Assembly (NCBI GenBank): GCA_026391755.1
Contig: JAPLDN010000413.1
Span: forward strand, 1 to 6,332
Direction of reading: 5' to 3'
DNA from: Bacteroidota bacterium
GTDB lineage: Bacteria > Bacteroidota > Bacteroidia > Bacteroidales > FEN-979
DNA length: 6,332 nucleotides
The translations under genes were made by a program, and so were the position numbers. Under the pieces are notes generated by a model. That model had not been told where the DNA came from. It saw only the letters and a list, made by a program, of their open reading frames with translations, and made no database searches. This document shows positions 1 to 4,863 of this stretch, piece by piece; within the stretch, counting starts at the first letter, position 1; every line of letters begins with the position of its first letter.

Positions 1-981
1 ACTATTGACCCTAAAGGTCAACCCATCATCGCCTCGGGAGCAATATTTTACCCTTCAGCCGATGTGGATTATGAGAGGCTGGGAACCATTTTAGCCCTGC
101 ATTACACTTACGGAGCCGATTACGAGGTCCCGTCACAGAAAATGGGAGTGACCGAAGGTCTATTCTCACTGTTTGGTTACGTTGTGGTAGCCCCGGATTA
201 TATCGGGTACGGGGCATCCAAAGATAAAGTTCATCCCTATTATGATGTCGGGAGTACTGGCCAGGTCGCTGCCGATATGCTTTTAGCCGCAAAGGAATAT
301 TTTGCCTCGATCAGCCGGAAAGTCGCTCATAAAGTGACTGTGATGGGATATTCCCAGGGTGGCCAGGCTTCTCTGGCATTCCTGAAATTTGTAGAGACAA
401 CACCCCTGTACGAGGATGCATTCGTTATAGATCAGGTGTTTGCCGGCGGAGGGGCTTATGACCTGATCAAATCCTATGATACGTTTGTAACCAAAGATTA
501 CAGCAGCCAGCCCGTCACGATTCCTCTCCTGATCCTTGGGATGAATTATGGGGACAGTCTGGACCTGGATCTCAGCCAGATGTTTTCGGGCCGACTTCTG
601 TATAATTACAAGGATTGGATACTGTCAAAAAAATATACGACCGATGAAGTTACAGCAATGATGGGGGAAACAAAACTAACCAGGATCATGGCCCCCCAGG
701 CATTTGACACTACCAATGCGAATACAAGAAAGTTCAGGAGGGCATTACGGAACAACAGCCTTATCGTTTACGGGAAAGTAACAAACTGGGTGCCGAGGGC
801 AAAGATAACTTTATTGCATGCGACCAACGATACCATCGTCCCGTATGAGAATACCGAAAGCGCTTACCAGGCATTCCTGATGTCGGGCTGCGATGTGAAG
901 AAGGTTGATATTCCCAATAAGGATCATAAGGAAGCCGGCCAGGATTTTTACACTTACGTCATGCTTCATTTACTTGTATAG
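1..981 (+). CDS. Alpha/beta-hydrolase, secretory-lipase-like esterase (5' truncated by window edge)
   Basis: The reading frame is open from base 1, so the true start lies outside the window. The GTG at base 64 is only an internal codon. The protein looks like a serine hydrolase of the alpha/beta fold, in the lipase / prolyl-oligopeptidase-like group. The nucleophile elbow GYSQGG has its serine at bases 352-354. The acid is probably the Asp of ATNDTIVP (829-831), and the base the His of NKDHKEAG (925-927), which gives a complete Ser-Asp-His triad in the usual order. The stretch VVAPDYIGYG, before the nucleophile, and the early segment around IIASGAIFYP are typical of bacterial secretory-lipase-like hydrolases. 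About 150 residues between Ser and Asp include a mostly helical, charged segment that could form a lid. The substrate cannot be read from the sequence; an acyl ester is most likely. Any signal peptide lies outside the window. The next gene follows 11 bases after the TAG stop on the same strand, so the two are probably cotranscribed. Confidence 0.88.
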   Translation, partial: TIDPKGQPIIASGAIFYPSADVDYERLGTILALHYTYGADYEVPSQKMGVTEGLFSLFGYVVVAPDYIGYGASKDKVHPYYDVGSTGQVAADMLLAAKEYFASISRKVAHKVTVMGYSQGGQASLAFLKFVETTPLYEDAFVIDQVFAGGGAYDLIKSYDTFVTKDYSSQPVTIPLLILGMNYGDSLDLDLSQMFSGRLLYNYKDWILSKKYTTDEVTAMMGETKLTRIMAPQAFDTTNANTRKFRRALRNNSLIVYGKVTNWVPRAKITLLHATNDTIVPYENTESAYQAFLMSGCDVKKVDIPNKDHKEAGQDFYTYVMLHLLV

Positions 982-992
982 AACTATATAGA

Positions 993-1499
993 ATGAAGAC
1001 CAGAATTACAATTTTTCTCTTACTATGCAGTTCCCTTGTAGTGAACGTCCAGGCAAAAGACTACTCCAAACATAACAAGGGATATTTTTGTGATGTGGGA
1101 GTGGCATTCGGAGGGACATTTCCTAAAAATAACGAACCAAGAGCGATACTTGAAGTCTTTACAACACACGGATACCAGTTTTCCAATACGTTTTCCTTAG
1201 GCGCCGGTGTGGCTACTTACAATACTGAAACTATCAACATCTACATGCAGTTCCGCTTCAATCTTCGCGATATCAATGAAACCAGAACGCATTATACCTA
1301 CATTTCGGTAAGGGCGGGCTATTCATGGAGCACCTGGACGGGGGATGCTTGGGGAGATGACAAAGGACCTATCGTTGACCCTCGTTTTGGATGGTCGTTT
1401 TATACAAAAGCTGTAAACCTGAGGTGGAGCGTGTTTGCAGCCCCCAGCTTTTATCAGTTCCACTTTATTCCTAAGATCGGACTGGCGTTTGAGCTTTAA
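993..1499 (+). CDS. Small exported protein, probable outer-membrane beta-barrel (hypothetical)
   Basis: This 168-residue protein is one I do not recognise by family. It begins with a clear Sec signal peptide: MKTR, a hydrophobic stretch of about 13 residues (ITIFLLLCSSLVV), then an A-x-A-like site VQA, with cleavage likely after Ala21. There is no lipobox cysteine at the cleavage site. The mature part of about 147 residues is rich in aromatics and glycine, with alternating patterns such as FCDVGVAFGG, FSLGAGVATY, INIYMQFRFNL, YTYISVRAGYSW, LRWSVFAAPSFYQF and a final strand IGLAFEL. This looks like roughly eight beta strands, the pattern of a small outer-membrane barrel. The ATG at 993 lies 11 bases after the hydrolase stop, and no strong Shine-Dalgarno site is visible. 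Cotranscription with the hydrolase is likely, but a shared function is not evident. A periplasmic beta-rich protein is the main alternative. Confidence 0.8.
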   Translation: MKTRITIFLLLCSSLVVNVQAKDYSKHNKGYFCDVGVAFGGTFPKNNEPRAILEVFTTHGYQFSNTFSLGAGVATYNTETINIYMQFRFNLRDINETRTHYTYISVRAGYSWSTWTGDAWGDDKGPIVDPRFGWSFYTKAVNLRWSVFAAPSFYQFHFIPKIGLAFEL

Positions 1500-1540
1500 C
1501 AGCTGACCAGGATCAAGGCTCCAGGCGGACCTCCTGCTGT
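1499..1540. terminator. Weak imperfect inverted repeat in the convergent gap
   Basis: The 69-base gap between the convergent stops (1499 and 1569) holds an imperfect hairpin. The outer arms ACAGC (1499-1503) and GCTGT (1536-1540) enclose an inner stem AGG-C-TCC / GGA-CCT (1516-1522 / 1527-1532) with loop AGGC and one bulged C. Neither strand has a run of T after it, so it is not a canonical intrinsic terminator. It is listed because it is the only structure seen where two operons end face to face. Confidence 0.2.
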
Positions 1541-1568
1541 GAAAAATCGTTGACAGCGCATAACCATC

Positions 1569-2249
1569 TCAGTCTTTAACGCATCGGACCGGGAAGCCAT
1601 CGTTTAAAGAGGCATTACTCCGGAATGAGACAGCCGCTGACTGGTAATAGAAATACTGCAGGTATGCATTTATCGATCCCGAGCTCGTGCTTGTCCAGTA
1701 ATAGCCGTCCATCCCAAGATTATGAAATTCACCGGTTGCGCTGCTGCGGTAACCTCCCGGAAGGGCTGTAAACCCGCTGCTGTTGTCGGCCCCGGTGTTC
1801 GGCGACATCCAGTGGGAGGTGCCCGCTTCTTTCATTTTGCCGCCGGCAACAGCAAGTCCACCGAGATAATCTGTCAGTACCATCCATTCATCATGGGTGG
1901 GGATATGCCATCCGGCCGGGGCGAGTTTGACAGAGGAGGCAGCATAGAAATTATAGATTGCGCCGTATGGATTTCCATAGGAGGCCTGATCATTATCGTA
2001 CCAGCAATAGCCGGGTCCGGTCTGTTGACACCATGCATATGAATCCGTTACATTTTGAATTGAACTCCCGTCATTGAGTCTGGTGGTTTTTAGATTCTCA
2101 ATCATCCATACCTGGGTCCCCAGGGTGATTACGTGGTACACATTACCATCAATATCCGTTATGGTCTGAGGACCGCTTGTTGTCAAGCTTACCTCAAGGC
2201 CATATGAGGTACCAATAGTGTTGGTTGCATAGGCTCTTACATAATACAT
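1569..2249 (-). CDS. C-terminal fragment carrying the FISUMP domain
   Basis: This is a 226-residue frame. Its first 24 residues (MYYVRAYATNTIGTSYG through LTT) are the tail of the second fibronectin-like module. The FISUMP domain follows: the opening TDIDGNVYHVITLGTQVWM and ENLKTTRLNDGS, the PYGAIYNFYAA segment, the hallmark PAGWHIPTHDEW near residue 115, then GFTALPGGYR, YYWTSTS, and the end FPVRCVKD. These motifs are classic for the family. The frame extends upstream of the ATG as GGSANT, which also fits a fibronectin-like module, so the ATG at 2249 is probably an internal methionine rather than a start. Translated alone, the product would lack any export signal and would stay in the cytoplasm, although the domain belongs to exported proteins. 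The C-terminus is complete, and nothing suggests decay apart from the lost frame. Confidence 0.7.
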   Translation of the reverse strand: MYYVRAYATNTIGTSYGLEVSLTTSGPQTITDIDGNVYHVITLGTQVWMIENLKTTRLNDGSSIQNVTDSYAWCQQTGPGYCWYDNDQASYGNPYGAIYNFYAASSVKLAPAGWHIPTHDEWMVLTDYLGGLAVAGGKMKEAGTSHWMSPNTGADNSSGFTALPGGYRSSATGEFHNLGMDGYYWTSTSSGSINAYLQYFYYQSAAVSFRSNASLNDGFPVRCVKD

Positions 2250-2658
2250 TGTATTTGCAGAACCCCCTGGCTGTAACTACCGAGGTACCTTCCGAAGTAA
2301 CGTCCCCGTAAAATATGGCTGTGGTCTGACCTATATTGCTTACTGAATCTGTAGTAACAACAGGCGCCATCCTCAAAACAGTAGTAAAACTCACCTGGTT
2401 CCCATAGCCAGTGCCCCCGTTGTTCGATGCATAAGCCCTCGCATAATAGAGCGCACCCTGGTCAAGCCCTGTAATGCTGCAGGTATAACTGCCGGTTCCC
2501 GATCCTCCTTTAACTGTGCGGTCTGCAATAGTCGGGTTCTGGATTTTCCCGATACATATGCCGCGTTCAAAAACAGCCAGTCCTCCGTCGGATGTAACAA
2601 ACCCTCCGACACTGACCGAGGAATCAGTGATTGCTGAAGGTGTCTGGGTTATAACTGC
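2178..2658 (-). repeat. Two tandem fibronectin-like modules in the lipoprotein gene (second one deleted in part)
   Basis: The encoded modules share the plan T-x-x-S, G-x-V-T-S-(D/E)-G, (E/A)RG(I/F)C, and YY(A/V)RAYA(S/T)N followed by a G-x-YG turn and (S)xTT. Module 1 is complete (about 93 residues, bases 2380-2658). Module 2 keeps its first 37 and last 22-23 residues with spacing close or identical to module 1, but lacks the roughly 31 central residues that carry the equivalent of NPTIAD and GTGSYT. Confidence 0.65.
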
Positions 2659-2769
2659 CGGTACCAGCACAGTAGTTCCACTGTCGGATTTCATACAGTT
2701 TACAAGGAGACATGGCAGCAACAAAACCATGAACAACCTGATGATTGAGTTTATAGTCAGTGTTTTCAT
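2194..2769 (-). CDS. N-terminal fragment of FISUMP lipoprotein (signal peptide and fibronectin-like module 1)
   Basis: This frame encodes 191 residues. It opens with a lipoprotein signal peptide: MKTL, the hydrophobic segment IIRLFMVLLLPCLL, and the lipobox LVNC with lipidated Cys25, followed by a short polar linker (MKSDSGTT). One full fibronectin-like module occupies about residues 37-130, ending NQVSFTT. A second module starts near residue 135 and runs to RGFC at Cys171. After that the frame diverges: residues 172-191 match nothing expected and end at a TAA stop inside the downstream coding region. If translated, it could give a truncated lipoprotein without the FISUMP domain. Start choice: the ATG gives a complete signal peptide and overlaps the preceding TGA by four bases, as expected for a translationally coupled gene. 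Confidence 0.7.
   Translation of the reverse strand: MKTLTINSIIRLFMVLLLPCLLVNCMKSDSGTTVLVPAVITQTPSAITDSSVSVGGFVTSDGGLAVFERGICIGKIQNPTIADRTVKGGSGTGSYTCSITGLDQGALYYARAYASNNGGTGYGNQVSFTTVLRMAPVVTTDSVSNIGQTTAIFYGDVTSEGTSVVTARGFCKYNVLCKSLCNQHYWYLIWP
2257..2267 (-). other. Probable deletion junction / frame break
   Basis: On the minus strand this reads GGGGGTTCTGC. In the upstream frame it encodes the end of RGFC, matching RGIC of module 1. In the downstream frame it encodes GGS followed by ANTMYY, matching the loop before YYARAY in module 1. A stretch that makes sense in both frames is what remains when a deletion occurs between two short direct repeats and leaves one copy. Confidence 0.5.
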
Positions 2770-3980
2770 AAAACTGGTTTTATCTCTATTCCCGAAGGCC
2801 TCTGGAAAACCGCCAGCCCGAACTCGGGTAATACGGCGTAAATATGCTCGAAAATGGCTGCTGTGGTATTCTCGGCATTTTCCCAGTCGGGCGGACTGTA
2901 AAATCCATAGATCTCGATGGGAAGGCCGGTATCCCCTGCGGGAAGATGCCTTACCATCAATGAGGATTCCTGGTTGATAAGAGGGTTGGATTTCAGGAAA
3001 CTGTAAAGGTACCTGCGGAAGAGTCCGAGGTTGGTCATGGCACCAGTCTCAGCCATGGACACTTCCCTGTAAAGCCCTTTGCTTTTAAGGTTCATTACAA
3101 ACTCATCTCCGGCAAAATGTATGGAATACATGTCAATGTTCACCTGCCTTTTAAGCCTGCGGCCTCCTGCCTCTCCCATGCTCCTCCAGTTCTGGAAGGA
3201 ATCGGAAATCAGGGTATAGGTAGGAACACAGCTTACCGAATTATCAAAATTGCGAACTTTCACTGTAACCAGGGAAATATCCAGCACTGTGCCATCGGTA
3301 TTGTACTTGGGCATGGTGATCCAGTCGCCGATCCGGAGCATTTTATTGTTTGAAAGCTGGATACCTGCAACAAACCCCAGCAAAGAGTCCTTGAATATCA
3401 GCATCAGCACTGCACTCATGGCGCCGAGTCCGGCCAGAAGGGTCAATGGTGATTGGCCGATCAACACCGAAATACTTATAATGCCTACAATGATGTATAA
3501 AATGATCTTCCCAATCTGTATATACCCTTTTATCGGCTTTGAGGAGGCGAGTTCATAATCGCCATAGATCTTGTACATGGCATTCAGGAAAGAGATACCC
3601 ACCAGTAGAAAGATCCCCACTTCAAGAAGTTTCAGGATAATGTTGAGGATGTTCACTGCATGGGGATAATCGGAGATGGTCGGAGCCAGCGAGACCTGGA
3701 GGATGATCAGGGGCAGCATCAGGGCAAGACGGGTGAATACTTTCTGTGCATACAGGTGGTCGTCCCATTTGTTCTCCGATTTTTCGACCATCCGCTTAAG
3801 TACACGGTTGATAAAAAATTTGACGATCTGATAAATGATCACGGTGATTAGCAAAACCACAAAAAGCGAAGAAAAATCAACAATAAAACTGGCAGATGTT
3901 TCTCCAAAACCCCAGCGCAGCAGCAGGGATTTGAACATGCTTCCTATGGATTGAACATTTACGTTTGTTATGAGGAGCAT
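2766..3980 (-). CDS. MscS-family mechanosensitive channel, YbdG/MscM type
   Basis: This 404-residue inner-membrane protein has the plan of the E. coli YbdG miniconductance channel, and the length fits that family (about 415). Likely membrane segments lie at about residues 32-57, 80-98, 108-133, 154-175, and a pore helix at 179-207 (SPLTLLAGLGAMSAVLMLIFKDSLLGFVAG), whose small Gly/Ala residues are typical of MscS TM3. The MscS beta domain follows, starting at MLRIGDWI (214-221), with DGTVLDISLVTVKVRNFDNS and the YbdG-specific SFQNWRSMGEAGGRRLKR. The C-terminal cytoplasmic part contains the family-typical FEHIYAVLPEFGLAVFQRPSG near residues 375-395. It is expected to open on membrane tension during osmotic downshock. 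The ATG at 3980 lies 10 bases after the lipid kinase stop; Met15 is a possible alternative start. Its TGA overlaps the lipoprotein ATG. No key segment is missing. Confidence 0.92.
   Translation of the reverse strand: MLLITNVNVQSIGSMFKSLLLRWGFGETSASFIVDFSSLFVVLLITVIIYQIVKFFINRVLKRMVEKSENKWDDHLYAQKVFTRLALMLPLIILQVSLAPTISDYPHAVNILNIILKLLEVGIFLLVGISFLNAMYKIYGDYELASSKPIKGYIQIGKIILYIIVGIISISVLIGQSPLTLLAGLGAMSAVLMLIFKDSLLGFVAGIQLSNNKMLRIGDWITMPKYNTDGTVLDISLVTVKVRNFDNSVSCVPTYTLISDSFQNWRSMGEAGGRRLKRQVNIDMYSIHFAGDEFVMNLKSKGLYREVSMAETGAMTNLGLFRRYLYSFLKSNPLINQESSLMVRHLPAGDTGLPIEIYGFYSPPDWENAENTTAAIFEHIYAVLPEFGLAVFQRPSGIEIKPVL
2767..2783 (-). promoter_or_regulatory. Inverted repeat covering the lipoprotein start codon
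   Basis: The minus strand reads ATAAAACCAGTTTTATG, where the last three bases are the start codon. ATAAAAC and GTTTTAT form a perfect 7-base inverted repeat with a 2-base centre (or a 6-bp stem with a CCAG loop), which would pair the A and T of the ATG. It lies in the last codons of the channel gene. A nearly identical element precedes the channel gene itself. A role in translational coupling is inference; the stem is A/T-rich and weak. Confidence 0.3.
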
Positions 3981-3994
3981 AACCCAGGTTTTAT
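3978..3994 (-). promoter_or_regulatory. Inverted-repeat element before the channel start codon
   Basis: The minus strand reads ATAAAACCTGGGTTATG, spanning the TAA stop of the lipid kinase and ending with the channel ATG. AACC and GGTT form a small stem, with CAT/ATG able to pair outside it across a 2-base bulge. It shares 14 of 17 bases with the element at the lipoprotein start. No Shine-Dalgarno sequence is visible here, so this A/T-rich leader may itself be the ribosome entry region. Confidence 0.3.
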
Positions 3995-4863
3995 GGAATA
4001 ATTACTTTTAATGAAAGTGGTTGGATCTTTAAATGGACATTTTTGCCGGCCACGAAAGGATCCCCGTCGAGATGCCCGCTCTTGCCTTTCTTCCTCACCA
4101 GTTCTACATCCTTTGCCTGGATTATCTCCACATAGGAGGTTCGGTCAAAGCGTTTTATAAACAGCAGGGGCGCCAGGAAAAGGGTTTTCCAGTAAGGGAC
4201 CTTGCTGACGATGCATACATCGATAAACCCATCGTCAATTTTAGCATTCGGATCTATCGATGTGTTGTTCCCGAACTGGCTGGAATTGGCAAAACTGATC
4301 ATCAGCGCCCTCCTGGTGATTTCCTCCCCGTCAATCACCATGGTATATTTGCGGGGCTTGTATGTGGCATATGCCGTAGTTGCAATATTGAAATATTTGC
4401 GGAACCCCCGTTTCCCCGATTTTGCAAACTCCTTGGCCACCCTGGCATCAAAGCCGACCCCGGCCACGCTTACGAACAGGTTATCGTTCAAAGTAGCCGT
4501 ATCAATACTGGTAATTTTATAATTATTCAGAATGCGGATGGCTTTTGCAGGGTTCATCGGGATCTTTAAATGCCTCGACAAGCCGTTGCCTGAGCCTGTG
4601 GGGATGATCCCTAGAGCGGTTTTACTGCCGATAAGGCCCTGGGCCGTTTCATTTACGGTTCCATCGCCTCCCACGACAATCACAGCATCAAGTCCGCGGT
4701 TTACGGCATCACGGCTTAATTCAGTGGCATGGCCCGGTTTCCCGGTGTAAACAACAGAATAATCGAATAGCGATGCATCGAGATGCTTTTTTACCAGCTT
4801 CTCTATCCCCTTCTGTTTACCAACCCCTGAAATGGGATTGACAATAAAGATGATCTTTTTCAT
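3991..4863 (-). CDS. Diacylglycerol kinase family lipid kinase (YegS/DgkB type)
   Basis: This is a complete 290-residue soluble lipid kinase with the DAGK catalytic domain, the usual length for the family. The N-terminus MKKIIFIVNPISGVGK is the standard first strand and nucleotide-side loop. GGDGTVNE (65-72) is the signature nucleotide-binding motif, PTGSGNGLSRHL (88-99) the second, and DDGFIDV (210-216) the metal-linked motif. HLDGDP (264-269) sits where many relatives have DGE, so an Asp replaces the proposed catalytic Glu, a conservative change. The expected reaction is ATP-dependent phosphorylation of diacylglycerol to phosphatidic acid at the inner face of the inner membrane. Bacterial ceramide and sphingosine-type kinases share the fold, so a sphingolipid substrate is possible in a Bacteroidota host. 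The ATG overlaps the preceding gene's TGA by four bases, and the channel gene follows after 10 bases. Placement next to a phosphoglycerol transferase suggests recycling of the diacylglycerol that enzyme leaves behind. Confidence 0.93.
   Translation of the reverse strand: MKKIIFIVNPISGVGKQKGIEKLVKKHLDASLFDYSVVYTGKPGHATELSRDAVNRGLDAVIVVGGDGTVNETAQGLIGSKTALGIIPTGSGNGLSRHLKIPMNPAKAIRILNNYKITSIDTATLNDNLFVSVAGVGFDARVAKEFAKSGKRGFRKYFNIATTAYATYKPRKYTMVIDGEEITRRALMISFANSSQFGNNTSIDPNAKIDDGFIDVCIVSKVPYWKTLFLAPLLFIKRFDRTSYVEIIQAKDVELVRKKGKSGHLDGDPFVAGKNVHLKIQPLSLKVIIP

Larger units (their letters stand above)
1569..2769 (-). pseudogene. FISUMP-domain lipoprotein gene, interrupted by an internal deletion/frameshift
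   Basis: Two overlapping reading frames on the minus strand together make one recognisable protein: lipoprotein signal peptide, two fibronectin-like modules, and a C-terminal FISUMP domain. The frame changes within the second module. The first module has 35 residues (105 bases) between its RGIC cysteine and its YYARAY motif. In the second module only 10 bases separate the RGFC cysteine codon from the YYVRAY codons. About 95 bases are therefore missing, and 95 leaves a remainder of 2 on division by 3, which is exactly the observed frame change. The intact product would be a surface or periplasm-facing lipoprotein of about 430 residues; its function is unknown. Its ATG overlaps the channel gene stop (ATGA), which places it as the last gene of the operon. 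A real pseudogene, a phase-variable state or an assembly error are all possible. Confidence 0.75.

Noticed and set aside
64..66. GTG as the start codon of the hydrolase.
   Set aside because: The frame is open back to base 1, and the codons before it encode a sequence typical of the family's N-terminal strand, so the real start lies outside the window.
1722..2042. Plus-strand open frame of 106 codons opposite the FISUMP domain.
   Set aside because: The minus-strand frame carries unmistakable FISUMP motifs here, so the plus-strand frame is a shadow.
2194..2267. Programmed ribosomal frameshift (a run of five G at 2263-2267, minus strand) as the explanation for the split lipoprotein gene.
   Set aside because: Shifting frame there would still leave module 2 about 31 residues short compared with module 1, so recoding would not restore a normal module. 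A single-base sequencing error is rejected for the same reason.
2516..2977. Plus-strand open frame of 153 codons overlapping the lipoprotein and channel genes.
   Set aside because: It lies opposite well-supported coding sequence, and its translation has no recognisable domain, so it is an antisense shadow.
4033..4569. Plus-strand open frame of 178 codons opposite the lipid kinase gene, and a second one at 4202-4522.
   Set aside because: Both are antisense to a complete kinase with all its motifs. Their sequences are biased as expected for reverse-strand translation and show no domain.
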